DNA of 64,000 bases from Pyropia yezoensis (Eukaryota; Rhodophyta; Bangiophyceae; Bangiales; Bangiaceae). The notes below the pieces were generated by a model. That model was given only the letters and a program-made list of their open reading frames with translations, was not told the origin of the DNA and made no database searches. Below are positions 1-11,396 of this stretch, piece after piece. The first letter of the stretch is position 1; each line of letters opens with the position of its first letter. Position numbers and translations under genes: made by a program. Where the stretch lies: contig CM020619.1 of NCBI GenBank assembly GCA_009829735.1, positions 15,115,234 to 15,179,233 on the forward strand. The letters are read 5' to 3'.

Positions 1-669
1 TCTGTCGTATACGTCGTCACCCGAATAGGGGTGCCGTCGCCGCCCACCCCAGTGCTGCCACCGTCCCCACTCCCCCCCCGGCGCGCTCCTGGATGGGGAT
101 TATGGACAATCGGTTCCGCATCTGCTTCAAGGTCCCGGTTGTCCGTCTCGGCCTGGGCCGCTGCCAGGGCATTGGCCGCCATCAAGTCACCTGTGCTAGC
201 CGCCTCGGCGTCGAGCATCGCGCGGGGAGGGGAGAGCTCCGCTGCGGGGGCCACCCAGCCGCCCATCTCTTCAATCGCAGCACGTGCCTCGACCATTTGG
301 GGGCTCGGCGTGATGCGTGACGCCACGTCGGCCGCCTCCCCGTCCGCTGGCCTTGTCGCCACCATCGGAGTGGCGGCGAGGTCGCCTGCGGTGGTTCCTC
401 TGGGGTCCACGGCGGTGGACGAAGGCAGCAGAGGCGCCGCCACGGTGGCCTCGGATGACCCCGCCACGACGGCGGAGGCCACCGCCGGTGGGGCCGCTCC
501 AGCCCGCGGGGGCGGCCGCACCGCCACCTCCACAGTCCCCGCACCGGCCCCAGGTGGTGTCGTCACCGCCGGCGCGGGCACAGACGGCAGACCACCCGCC
601 TCTGGCCGCGCTTCCTCCCCCGGGGGCTGGGGCAGGGGCGAGCCCGCAGCAGAACCCGAGGGCATCGCT

Positions 670-701
<32 letters not shown>

Positions 702-1586
702 TGCCTCCGGCCCCTGCGTCGCCGTGTCGGTCCTCGTTGCCCTCACAGGGGTATCCCTTGCCGTTGCCGCCTCGGGCGCGTGCTCCGCTGCCACTGCCGC
801 CTGCGCCTGCGCCCGCGCCGCCGCCAATGCAGCCGCCCGGCTGCTTACCTCTGCCGCGTTGCGAAACAGGTGCGCGTCGCGCACACGCTCCGCCGCGGCA
901 TTGACCTTTTCGTCCGCCTCGAGCGGCCCCGGCGCCAAGGCCGCGACGCCGTCGCCGCCAGCCACGCCATCGGCGCCGTCGACGGCGGCGGGAGCGGCCG
1001 TGGCCTCGGTGCCGCCTTCGCGGCCACCGCGGGCCACGCCACCGCCCACAGGTACAGACGGGACGGCGGCTGCACGCCCCCCCCCGTGCACCCACGTGGA
1101 CAGCTCCGCGGGAGCGGCCAGCCGAAATGCATGGCCAGAAGCTACACCCCCTACAGCCGCCACCTGCCCCGACGTCAGCTGGGCGACCACGCTTGGCACC
1201 AGCGCGTAGTGGCGGGCCTCGAGGAAGAGGAAGAGGAGGCCCGCCAACGCCACCATCACCCGCGGGCGGCCGCCGGACAAGAGTCCCACCGAGGGGGGGG
1301 GATACGAGCCACCGTCGTCACCGCTGCTGTCGCTGCCACTGCCGCCGCCACCACCCCCCGCACTGCCCTCGCCGCGGCCGACGGTCACGCCTAGGACGGC
1401 GCCCTTTTCACCGCCGCCCCTGCCCCGTTCCGCGGCCACGTGGAGACCGGCAAAGGCGGCGGAGAGGAGCACCCGCAGGCGTGACGGCGGTGGCACCGCC
1501 GTCGCCGCCCCCACCACCGCGTAGTGGTCATCGGCAGTGCGGTAGAGGCGGCGGCCACGGGACGGGCGGCCGCGATGGGCACCCAT
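1..1586 (-). CDS. Partial hypothetical membrane protein, C-terminus beyond the left edge
   Basis: A minus-strand frame is open from an ATG at 1586-1584 to the window edge, 528 codons without a stop. The start lies in a CCATGG context, and the DNA upstream of it (1590-1900) is CT-rich on the coding strand, as in other host leaders here. The frame reads like protein and not like a shadow: it has mixed acidic and hydrophobic stretches such as ARAAIEEMGGW and NALAAAQAETDNRDLEADA. A hydrophobic segment (VMVALAGLLFLFLEA, about residue 105) could be a membrane span; a weaker one lies near residue 35. Later come an alanine-rich helical stretch, a pure poly-Ala run (about 663-700) and a Pro/Gly/Ala-rich part. 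I recognise no family. Longer-looking frames on the plus strand here (31-1209 and 780-1394) are antisense by-products. Confidence 0.55.
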
Positions 1587-2252
1587 GGCAGTCCCACTCG
1601 GGTGCAGACGAAGGGGTCGGCGACAAAAGGCCAGGGGCGGGGCGGGAAGGGCAGCGGGGAGTGGAGAGGCGGCGGGAGATGGGAAGGAAGGGGAGGGGAG
1701 GGGGGAGTAGGCGGGGGGTGGGGTGACGGTGCGGGTGGGGCGCCGGCGACCAGCCAAAGGCGCACAGCGGCGGGAGGGTGGCTACGGCGCAGCGGCCGGG
1801 GCGCGGCGGCGGGGGCGTCCACCCACGGAGGTGACAGGGATGGGGGCGGTGGGGGCAGCTACCCCACGAAGGTAGCAGCACTGGGGCAGGCGAGAGAAAA
1901 AAAAGAAACACTACAGCAGAAACCCCGCCCACCCGCCACCCCAGCGCAACAGGTCAAATGGTGAGGGTTGCTGGTGGGCCCCGCGGCAAGGGGATAGATA
2001 GCCTTACCCGACAGCTACGGACGAGGGCAATCGGCTGGGCGGGCGGCCACGCCAACCAGCACACCACCCCCACCTCCCTCCCACCTCCCCTTCCGTAATC
2101 AACTCTCCCTCCAGTGCCGCCAAAAAAACTGGAGACGCTGCTGCCCAGTGTGCGCACCGACGGCGCGTGGGGGGATTGATGACGCCCTCGTCCGCCCGCC
2201 CGCATTCACATCACTCTAACCAGGCAATCTTCTCCTCCCCCGCTCCCCCCAG

Positions 2253-2283
<31 letters not shown>

Positions 2284-2996
2284 CTTGTCACGCCCCATGG
2301 CAGCGCCATAGAGGGGTGGCGGCCGCTGTCGACCCCGCGCCGCCGTGCCGCCGCTGCGGAGGCCGTGTCGCCGCGTGCGTGGCGCAGCGCCCGAGGCTGC
2401 CGCCACGCCGTGCCGGCGCACACCCCCGACCGAGCGCCTCGGCCGACCGACACCGCCGCGGCGGCGGCGCGGGCGCGGAGAACACGCCGGGCGAGGAGTG
2501 ACGACCCCCCCCTCCGTGCCGGAAAGAGGGCGACGGGGAGCGAGACGACCCCGCGCGCCCATCAGATGATCCAGCCAGCTGACGCCTGCCCTCTTGGGTA
2601 ATTACACACACAGTACTCGGTCAGGTCCACTCTGGGGCCTGGCAGCTGCCTTTTGGCGGGACCCCCACGTGCATGGGTGCTTTGATTGATCCACCCCGCG
2701 GGCAGTCCCTCCCGCGCTCAACGCGCACGTCCCGTCCTGCTGGGCGATCGTGCCGTCTCCGTCCCCACCGTGACCGCGGTACTGTATCTGCATCTCCACG
2801 GCGGCATCCACCGCGGGGCAGAGCGGCCGCGAGGTCCCCTGCCAAGACACTGCGGTGGTGCTTTTCCCCTTCCCCCGCCCCGCTGCGGTTGTGCGCTTCG
2901 TGCCCCTCAGGGGGGTCGTTGGTTCGTGGGTGGTTGGTTGACCGTATCCGCTCCACCCCCCCCCCCCGTCACTGTGCACGCACGCCCCCGTCTGTC
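1587..2996. other. Divergent intergenic region between two host genes
   Basis: This stretch separates the minus-strand gene starting at 1586 from the plus-strand MUS81 gene. The part near 1620-1870 is purine-rich on the plus strand, hence a CT-rich leader for the left gene. I see no convincing gene in it. Several short arginine- and proline-rich frames occur on both strands but look like composition effects. The promoter elements of both genes should lie here; no clear TATA box stands out. Confidence 0.5.
2253..2282. repeat. Poly-C homopolymer of 30
   Basis: Thirty consecutive C residues follow a CT-rich run. Such a tract could form an i-motif or, on the other strand, a quadruplex, and its length is likely to be unstable in copying and sequencing. 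Confidence 0.9.
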
Positions 2997-3360
2997 ATGT
3001 CCCGCACCGTCGGCGGGTCATCCACCCACACCCGCGGCGGAGGCGGCGGCGGCGGCGCCAGCTGGCACCCCGCCAACGTGGCGCTTGCCGACCACATCCG
3101 CGAGCTGGCCGCAGCGCCCGGCGTTGGCGACGGGGCGTCCATCAACTACCGCCGCGCGGCGCGGGGGCTCGCCGCCCACCCCGTCCTGGTGACGGACCGC
3201 GCGACCGCCCTGACGGTGCATGGGGTGGGGGCGGTGACTGCTACTGCCGTTGCGGTGTACCTGCGCAACCACCCGCCTGGGGGAGGGGGGGGGGCGGGGG
3301 GTGGCCCCGCGGGGAGGGGGGGCGGTGGCGCCGGGAGGAGCCGCAGCGGCAGCGGCGGCA

Positions 3361-3398
<38 letters not shown>

Positions 3399-6300
3399 AT
3401 GCACCCCGACGACGAGTTTGTTTACCGGTCGGGGGAAGAGGACGAGGCGGACGCGGCCGCGGCGGGGCCGCTGCCGGCGGGCCGCCACCGCGGCCGCGGG
3501 GGGGGCGCTGCCGCCGCGGCCGCCGCTCGGCAGCAGCGGGGTGGCCGCCGCCGTGGCGCCGTCCACCCCGACGATGAGTACGTTTACCGGTCTGGGGAGG
3601 AGGACGAGGCCGACGCGGACGCAGCGGGGCCGCTGCCGGCAGGTCGCCGCGGGTGGGGGGGGGGCAGAGGGGGCGGAGCCCCAAGGGGGCGGGGCGGTGG
3701 CCGCGGTTGTGGGCGAGGCGGGGGGAGAGGGCGCGCGGCAGCCGCCGGTAGAGGTGGTGGTGGGGTCTACGCCACCCCCGAGGCGGCGTTGAACGCGCGC
3801 CTTGCCGCCGAGATGGACGCGGAGGACGCAGCGGATGGGTTGGGGCCCGGGGGGGGTGGCCGCGCCGGCGGCGCGCCCGCTGCCCGTGCCCGCGGGCGCG
3901 GGCGTGGCGGGCGTGGGGGGCGTGGCGGCGGTGGCGCCGCCGCCTCCGACGATGACGACTACGACGATGACGACGACGCGGAAGGCGACCCGTATGGTGG
4001 CATGCCCGCCGTTCCCGTCAAGAAGACCCGCGCGTACATGCCCCGCTACCGGTCAGGCGCGGACGCTCTGCTGCTCGCCCTCTACGACGCGGCTTTGGGA
4101 ACCCCGCCCCAGGCAGAGCTCCGGCGCGACGCCCTCCGCGCCGCCGCCGCGGCGGGGGCGGACGAACCAATGGACGCGCAACCGTCGGGCTACGGCGCCG
4201 CCGCCTTGTCGAGCCGCTACGGCGCGTGGTCCTCCATGAGCACCCTCATCACCAAGGGGCTGGTCGTCAAGCGCTCTAACCCGGCGTGGTACTCACTGAC
4301 GGAGGCGGGCGCCGACATGGCACGCCGCCTCGCCGGCCGTCGCGCGTCCATGGCAGGCCGCACGGTTGACCGGTTTGACGCCCCCGCGGCTGGGGGCGAG
4401 GCGGCTGCGGCGGGGGCGGGGGGGGGCGCTGGGGGGGGGGGCAGCACCGCCGGCGACGCGTACGACGACAACTTTGCGTGGGAGGACGCGGAGGGGATGC
4501 CCCCGCCGCCGCCGCCGCCCGCGGCACCGTTGGCCGCGGCCGCCCCGCCGGGGCCCGCGGCAGCCGCCCCGCTGGGGCGTCCCCGCAAGCGTCCTCGCAC
4601 CTGCGGCGGCGGCGGGGGCGCCGCCGGCACTGTCACCGCCGCCGATGTGGAGCGCTACGACGTGCTGCGTCATCGTGAGGAGGAGTGGGGGCAGCCGTGG
4701 CCCTCGCTGCCACCACCGCCCCCGCCGCGACCAGGGGCGACGGCTGGGGGTGGTGGCCACGACGTGCCACCGCCGCCACAGCCGCCGCGACCGCCGCGAC
4801 CGCCTCGGCCGCCGCCGGCCCACGACGACGTGGCCAGTGCAGGTGACGCGGCGGCCGACGCAGCGCTCAGCCTGCCGTCTGCCCCCCGGCCGTCCGACGT
4901 GGCACTGGTGCAGTCGCTGGTGGACATGGGCGTCTCTGCCGCCACCGCCGCCGCGGCGGTGGAGGCGGAGCTCGCGGCTGGGTCGGCGGACCTGTCGGCG
5001 GCCGCATTTCAGGAGCGCGTCCTCGACCGTGCGCTGTCCGCTAATGGCGGCGGCGGTGACGTTGATGACGGCAGAGGCGACGCGGGGCTGTCAGGGGGGG
5101 TTGGCGGGCCGGCAGCGGCGGCCGCAGCGGTGGCCGCAGCGGGCGATGGCGGTGGCGGCGCGCCGCCTGTCGCCGCGGGCGGCGCGTGGACGTGTGATGG
5201 GTGTGGCCAGGCGCTGGCCGCCATTCACCGCAACCTCCACGAGGCGCGCTGCCCACGGGTGCGGGGGGGTGGGGGAGTGGCTGCCGCCGCGCCCCCACCG
5301 CGGCCGCCGCCGCCTCCTCTGACGCCGCCGCGGCAGCCGCCGCCGCCCCCGCCGCCATCAACACCGTCGCCGCCCACGCTGGCCGCCGCATCCCCCGCTT
5401 CGTCGGCCCCGCGAGGGGCAGCGGTGGACCCCGCCGAGCGCCGCCGCCTGGCAGCAGCCGCGGCCGAGCGGCGGGCGGCAGCGGCAGCGGGTGTGGCGGG
5501 CAGTGTGGGTGGTATGGCGACTGCGTCGGCGGCTGCGGTGTCATCTCGGCCGGCGGTCGCCCCCTTGACGGCGGCGGCGCCACCGCCGCCGCCGCCGCCG
5601 CCGCTCCCCGCACCAAAGTCTGCCCCCCCTGCTTGCCCCGTCGCGGCGGCTGCCGCCCTAGACAGCGACGACGATGTTGTCATTGTGGTGGACGACGACA
5701 CGGCGGACGGCGACGAGGCCGCGGCGGCGGCGGCCGCCGCTGCCGCAACCACCGCAGCCGATGCTGCTGCTGCTGCGGCGGCCGCGATGGACCTAGCAGC
5801 CGATGATGACGAGGAGGGAGAGGAGATTACAGTGCAGCGGCGCCCGCCCCCGCGCCTTCCAGCAACCTCTTCCGCCGGCTTTGAGCCGTTTGGGCGAGTG
5901 GGGGACCTTCGGCCGCCCCCCCGGCCGGCCGCCCTTCCCGCCCCCGTGGCCACCACCGGCAGTGCCCCCCTGACGGGTCGGCGGCGCCCTCCTGCGCCCC
6001 CCCCGTCCGCGTCGGTGCTGCCTGCGCCCCTGCTGGGCGCCGACGAGTCGGCGTCGCGGGGGTCGGCGGCCAGCCGGCTAGGCTGCTACACCCAAACGCC
6101 CGCGGACCTGTGGACTGCGTCTCTCGAGTCGGCGTCCCAGGACGGTGCGGGGGGGGCGTGGTGGGAGGTCCTTGAGGCGAGAGGAGCTGGGGGGGGCGCG
6201 GGGGGCGCCCCAGCCACCCCCGCCGCCGCCGCCCCCACCTCTGGCGCTGCTGCCGCAGCGGTCGCGGGGGCGGCGGCTGACGGCGTGACGGCGCTGGACC

Positions 6301-7034
6301 CCACGCTCCCCCCCCCCCCGACGCACGGTTTGTCACCCGCCCCGCCCCCCCTGGCGGTGGTCACGCCGCTCCCCCCGGCGGCGGTGGCGGCGGCCCCCCC
6401 CGCCGCCGAGGTGCTCCTTGTGGTGGACCGCCGTGAAGCGCGCGGCAGCGGCGCGGTGCGCGCCGCCTTTCTCGGCCGCCTCCGCGCCGAGCCCGGCCTG
6501 GCTGGCCGCGTTGAGGAGCGGACGCTCGAGACGGGCGACGCGCTGCTCGTTGCACGCGTCACCGCCGCGGGCGCGGCGGTGGTGGCGGGTGCCCCCCCGG
6601 CGGGCACCGAGGTGGTCCTCGACGAGCTCATTGAGCGCAAGACGGTGGACGACCTGGCCGCCTCCCTCCGCGACGCGCGCGTCAGCGAGCAAGCCTACTA
6701 CATGGCCGCGTCGGGGCTACCGTCGTTGGTGATGGTGGTGGAGGGGGACCCAGACCCGCCGCCGCCTCCGCCGGGCGGCGTTGGCCCGACGGGGGGGGGC
6801 GTGTCGCCCGCCGCGCGGGCGCACCTGGCCGCCCTGGCCGTCACGGCCGGCTTTTTTGTCAAGTACACCCGCCACGTGGGGGAGACTGCCGCCTACTACG
6901 CGTCGATCGTGCGGCACCGGGAGCGGCGGCTGGCCACCCCCGCGGGGCTCGCCGCGTACCTGTCGTCCAAGCGGGCTGCCGCGGGTGCAGCAGCAGCCGC
7001 CACTGCGGCGGCGGCCGCGGCGGCGGCCGCCGAC

Positions 7035-7069
<35 letters not shown>

Positions 7070-7463
7070 CGGCGGCGGTGGAGGCGGCGGCGGCGGCAGC
7101 GGCGGTGGGTCTGCGGCTGCCCCCCCCCTTCCCACCAGCGCGGCGGGGGTGCTCACCTACCCCGCCTGGGCGGCGGCGGTCCGTTCCGCCAGGCGGTGCC
7201 GCACCCTCCAGCAGCTGTGGGCGCTGCAGCTGCACGTCCTCCCCGGCGTTGCGGCCGGCCGTGTCGCCGATGTGATGGCCGCCGGGTACGGCACGCCCGC
7301 GGCGCTTGCGGCGGCCTACGAGGCGGTCGCGTCGCCCGCCGAGGGCGAGCGCCTCCTCGCCGCGGTGGACCCCCCGCCGGGGCGTGCGCGCGTGAGTGCG
7401 ACGGTGAGCGCCTACCTGTACCGCCTGTTTTGTGCCGACAGCTACGGCACGCGCCTGCTGTGA
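2997..7463 (+). CDS. MUS81: MUS81-type structure-specific endonuclease, strongly enlarged
   Basis: This encodes about 1488 residues, nearly three times a typical MUS81. Segments that match the family occur in order. An N-terminal helix-hairpin-helix region spans residues 20-90 (WHPANVALADHIRELA). A winged-helix domain covers about 347-440 (YMPRYRSGADALLLALY, then YSLTEAG). The ERCC4-type nuclease core begins near 1138 (VLLVVDRREARGSG) and holds ERKTVDDL at about 1213, which supplies the ERKx3D part of the GDxnERKx3D catalytic signature. A C-terminal helix-hairpin-helix lies near 1404. Between these are Ala/Gly/Pro runs, a UBA-like segment (DVALVQSLVDMGVSAATA, about 634) and a small Cys/His cluster (CDGCG...HEARC, about 731-752). 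In the family the enzyme pairs with EME1 and cuts branched DNA in recombination and fork repair in the nucleus. I chose the ATG at 2997 because homology begins just after it; the frame is open upstream to 2673. Family assignment is firm. Confidence 0.88.
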
Positions 7464-7620
7464 GGAAGCGTGCTCACGCAAGGGTTCGGGCGGGGGGGGG
7501 CGGCGGGGGGGCGGGCGTGGGTGCGAAGGAGAGACCGGAAGTTTGGCCAGCCACCCATGGCTGGATTTGAGGGCATTGGCCACAAACACATTTGTGCACA
7601 CGTCCGCGCTTTTCAACCCC

Positions 7621-7654
7621 TCGCGTACAGTGCGTACAAACGCACTGTACGCGA
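7621..7654. repeat. Perfect 15-bp inverted repeat with 4-nt loop
   Basis: TCGCGTACAGTGCGT at 7621-7635 is followed by ACAA and its exact reverse complement at 7640-7654. It lies about 160 bases after the MUS81 stop codon and could be a 3' end hairpin, a protein site or a transposon relic. Confidence 0.9.
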
Positions 7655-7662
7655 TCATATCG

Positions 7663-7697
7663 GGCTCGTTTATATCCACCCTGGATATGAACGAGCC
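7663..7697. repeat. 16-bp inverted repeat with 3-nt loop
   Basis: GGCTCGTTTATATCCA (7663-7678) pairs with 7682-7697 with a single mismatch that would be a G-U pair in RNA. It begins only nine bases after the preceding perfect hairpin, so the two form a tandem pair. Confidence 0.85.
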
Positions 7698-8339
7698 GAA
7701 CAACGCACGAGAGAGCTCCTCAGCATTAGAGACTTTCAGCAACCAGATTCTCATCAGAACCTCATTGGAATATGATAAACACCTGCCACGTGCATCCGAC
7801 ATAGGGACATTTTGTACGCACTTGGTGGTACATCACGTCGGAACAGTATTGTACCGACTCCGAACGGTGCGGTACAGAAGCGGGCTACTTCCTCGGGAGA
7901 CCCCTGGATATCGCGTACGTACTGTAAGTCTTGTCGGTGGCTGTGCCCCCTTGGCTGGGGGCCAGCTCTCTATGCCGTCGGACGGTGCGCCCCCAATCAA
8001 CACTCAGCTTTGATTTCGTGGCCTCCGGTTAGGGCCAATAGTAATCAAACGTTCTCATCACGCGTACCAATGGTAATCAAACGTTTGCGGAGCTGTTGGC
8101 CACGTGTAGAGCTCCCATGAAAGGTCAATCCCTGCCATATGTCGTGTCACTCTTCACCTGCCTCAGGCCTTTTTGATCGCCCCGCCGTAGTTCCTGGCGA
8201 CTGACCGACTTGGCGTCGGGGAGTTCAGTGAGCTGTGCCGGGGACTTCTAGATGACGTCGCGTCACCCCACCGCCAACTGCACGGGGAGCGGTCGCCGGC
8301 TCGTCCCTGGAAGTAAAACGTGGCCGTCTCGGCGTTCGA

Positions 8340-9480
8340 CCCGCTGCCCGCCACCACCGCCGGCGTCCCCGCTGGCTGGCCGCCACTCACCCGCCGTCAC
8401 CTGACCGCCCTCGCCCCGCCAACGCCATCGCCCTCACCGGCTGGCCGTCGCCCCCCCACCGCCCCCATTACCGCCTTCGTCTGGCTGTCGCCCCCCCGCC
8501 ACGTCTGTGGCCGCCGCTGGTCGGTGCCCCTCCGGTGCTGTCGCCGCCGCCGCTGGCTGGCCGGCGCCCCACCGCGGTTGCTGCTGCCGCCGCCGACGGA
8601 CTACCACCGCCCCCGCCGCACTGCCACCGCCTCTTCCGGCTGACCGCCGCCTCGTCACCGCCGCCACCGTCGCTGCCCTCCGGCCGCCGCCTTCCCGTTG
8701 CCAGCCCCCCCCCGCCGCCCTCACCGCAGCCACGGGCTGGCGGCCTCCTCCCACCTGCCGCGGTCGCCGCTAGCGGCTGGCCGCCGCCCTCGCGCCACCA
8801 CCGCCCCCGCTCGCAGTTGGACGTCGCTGGTCGGCCGCCACCTCCCGGCCGCCACCGCCACCGCCGCAGCCGCTGCTTGGTGGCCGCCGCCGGCTGGCCG
8901 CCGCCCCCGCAGCCGCCGGCTGGCCGCCGCCCCCGCCGCCGCCGGCTGGCCGCCGCCCCCCCGCTGCCGCCGCTGCTGCCGCTGCCGCCGCGGGCTTGTG
9001 GCCGCCACCCTCCCGCTGCAGCCGCAACCGGTTGTCGTCCGTTCCTTCCCCGCTGCCGCGGTCACCGCCGCAGCCACCGGCTCATAGCCGCCCCCCCGTC
9101 GCTAACGCCGCCACCGCCGCCGCCGGCTTGTTGCCGGCCTCGCCCTTGCCGGCTGGTCGCTTCTCCCCTGCCGCTGCCGCAGTCGCCGGCACTGCCGTCT
9201 GGCCTCCGCCCTACCGCCGCCACCGATGCTGCCGCTGGCTACTCTCCGTCTCTCTGCCTCGCCTTCGCCGCTATCGCTGCCGCCGTCTGCTGGCGGTCCG
9301 CCAACGCCGCCAACGCCATCTTTCGTCGGCTGCTGCCCCCTCGCCGCCGCCGCCACCGCGGCGGTCACCGGCTGCTGGCCGTTCCCGCGCCGCCGCCGCA
9401 GCCAGCCGCCTTGCTCGCGGCCACCAGCAAGTCGCCGCCCCGCCTCCCCACCGCGGTCGCTGGATGGCCTACGCTCCCCG
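8340..9480. repeat. Degenerate GC-rich minisatellite-like region
   Basis: The stretch is built of variants of a roughly 24-30 base motif containing GGCTGGCCGCCGCC. The clearest tandem copies lie at about 8885-8960, where three near-identical units follow each other. Frames on both strands are open over hundreds of bases but consist only of Pro, Ala, Arg, Ser and Gly. I take them as a consequence of the repeat and not as genes. Confidence 0.5.
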
Positions 9481-10317
9481 CAATAAACTACTCTTTTTGT
9501 GGGCATCCCATTGGACGTCGTGTTGTCCGTTTTTGTGGCGCTGCGCGCGCCCATGGCGTCAGCGTGTAGCAGTTTGCAACCGAGGGTGGTCCAGTACGCT
9601 CCCTAGGAGAAAGGTGCCTTTGAGAGCCTCGATGAGGAACTTCTGGTTCTTTGCTCGTACTTCTGACTCCACCAGCATTCCCAGCGACCCTTTTTTAGTC
9701 ATCCTGGACAGTTTTGGCACTCGTGAGTGACACTTGGTATCGGTGTGTTCGGTCGTTGCTGAGGTTGTGCATAGTCGTGACATGCCATCACCGTGCTCAC
9801 CCCGAGGAACACCTGTCCGGACCATTGCTTGGAAAGTGTTTCTAGACACCAAGAAAATGCCGATGAGAACGCTTTTGTCGTCAGAACCACAAACGCATGA
9901 CGAGGAAGTGCGTCTTGACGGCTGTTCGGGACCGGCCAGCTGCCAGCCTTTTACAACCGACAAGGTGGGGGGTGTTCAGCCGGTCCTGACTGTCACGGCT
10001 GTAACCACGTGAGCTATCCACACTTCCTTCACGACTTACTCCAACACATATACTTTATTCAAGGCGTTTGAGTATACTTAACTCAAGGTCTGCTCGCAAA
10101 ACTCGGTTGAAAAAGCCCCTAAAATATTGTTAATACTTTCGAGTTTTCCGCTCAGGAGCCGTTTATCAAAGGTTGCGCCCCCTCCCGAAATCAAACCTTC
10201 TCTAAATCGTCCGATGACATAAAGAGGCGGCCTGGGTGGGGGCCCTGCGCACCCACCGCGCCAGCCTGCCCGATTGGCTGGACCCCAAAACGCAGATCTC
10301 GAGGCCACCCGCCCCGG
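9481..10317. other. Intergenic region with one short unassigned frame
   Basis: GC content falls sharply after the minisatellite. A minus-strand frame at 9559-9963 (134 codons) has mixed composition and ends with a stretch containing NQKFLIEALKGTFLLGS, but I cannot link it to a family and the start is not supported. Nothing else was found. Confidence 0.25.
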
Positions 10318-10322
10318 CCCAT

Positions 10323-11396
10323 CTAAGGTTGGCAAATCGGTAAATTCGTTCGGTAAACGAAATCGGTAAAGGTCGGTATCCCGATCGGTAAACGGTATTC
10401 TCCATATGCTCACATGTCGGTATGGTTCGGTACGGTAATGATATATGTATTTAATCCTTCGAGACCTCTACCCCCCCCTGCCAAATTACCTGTGCCTATC
10501 TTACAAACAGGCCACGTACGTTCGTCGGCGCCCCGGGCACCACAGCCAGGCACACCGACCGCCCCAGTCCTCCAGGCCCCATGGCCACATCTGCTCTCAG
10601 TCACTGGCCATGCAGCCTTGCGTTGGCTCAACTGGGGCTGCGGCGCAGATCTGTGGCACCGGACCAAAGCCGTACCAGTCCTAACAGCTTTCTCGCGACG
10701 GCAGGCCGCCGCGCACGGCTCCATACCGCGCCAGGTGCAGGACCCCCTCCCGCCTCCCCACACATGCTGTGGAGCAACCTGTCTTCCTGTGCACCCTCCA
10801 CTGGCTCCCTTTTAGCTTTTTCCTTTCCTGCCCAACTCCCTCCGAACCCCCTCGCCCGCTGGACGATGCAGGCCACGACGATGTCCGTGCGGAAGGCGTT
10901 TCGGTGGACGACCGAGCGCTACAAGCGGGGTGACGGCAAGGCGTCCAACTACTGGGTTGCGAACTGTATTGCGTGCAAAACGGCGTACGAGCGGTACCGG
11001 GAAGCTGTAGCCGCCTGCAACGGCGACAACGAGGCTATTGCCAAGATAGACGTCGTCCACCCTGCGGAGGCTCTCCCTGGTCGGGAGGATAGGATGGCTC
11101 CCCACCTACTTGTTGTGGACATGTGTGCCTTGGTGCGTGATGAATAAAGGGTGAGGTTTGGCGGGCATTGGAAACCATGGATGAGGGTGAAGAGATGAGG
11201 GGTCGAGTGGGCGCTGGCGCCTGGGGGGACCCTATCTATGTGTGGTTCCGCTGGTTGAGCGTGAGCGGTTGCGTGCACGAATTGGAATTACTTTCCAAAT
11301 TTATCGTACCGAGATACCGATACGAAATCGGTAAATCGGTATACCGCCCGTTAAACGGTACAGAAAATCGTACGGATCGGTATATGCCAACCTTAG
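10323..11396. mobile_element. Non-autonomous hAT-like DNA transposon with 5-bp target duplication
   Basis: The element is bounded by the inverted repeats CTAAGGTTGGCA (10323-10334) and TGCCAACCTTAG (11385-11396). The direct repeat CCCAT lies immediately outside on both sides (10318-10322 and 11397-11401). Inside both ends lie clusters of short motifs (TCGGTAAA and TCGGTAT forms), the kind of sub-terminal array to which transposases bind. The terminal sequence style and the internal BED-like finger fragment suggest the hAT superfamily; hAT target duplications are usually 8 bp, although 5-6 bp groups are known. At 1.07 kb it is too short for a full transposase. Confidence 0.65.
10866..11147 (+). 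pseudogene. BED-like zinc finger fragment of a transposase
   Basis: The 93-codon frame lies inside the inverted-repeat element. It starts MQATTMSVRKAFRWTTERY and contains a Cys-x2-Cys pair (NCIACKTAYERYREA) followed about 40 residues later by a region ending in HLLVVDMC. The spacing fits BED-type C2HC DNA-binding fingers found at the N-terminus of hAT transposases. The RNase H-like catalytic domain is absent, so this is either a remnant or a stand-alone DNA-binding peptide of a non-autonomous element. An open frame extends upstream to 10581, but that part looks like leader. Confidence 0.5.

Larger units (their letters stand above)
7464..8330. other. Intergenic region downstream of MUS81
   Basis: The base composition drops in GC compared with the gene. 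It holds two hairpins close behind the MUS81 stop (listed separately) and a 13-base direct repeat GTAATCAAACGTT at 8041-8053 and 8073-8085. No supported gene was found. Confidence 0.5.

Noticed and set aside
31-1209. Plus-strand frame of 392 codons
   Set aside because: Ala/Ser/Pro/Thr composition typical of an antisense frame in GC-rich DNA; the overlapping minus-strand frame is protein-like and has a good start.
2673-2996. Upstream start for MUS81
   Set aside because: The 108 extra codons are Arg/Pro/Ser-rich with no homology, and the domain match starts directly after the ATG at 2997.
6717-7802. Minus-strand frame of 361 codons over the MUS81 end
   Set aside because: It is largely the shadow of the MUS81 nuclease region, is Arg-rich and has no recognisable domain.
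8535-9569. Plus-strand frame of 344 codons
   Set aside because: It lies in the minisatellite-like region and consists of Pro, Ala, Arg and Ser; alternative frames look the same.
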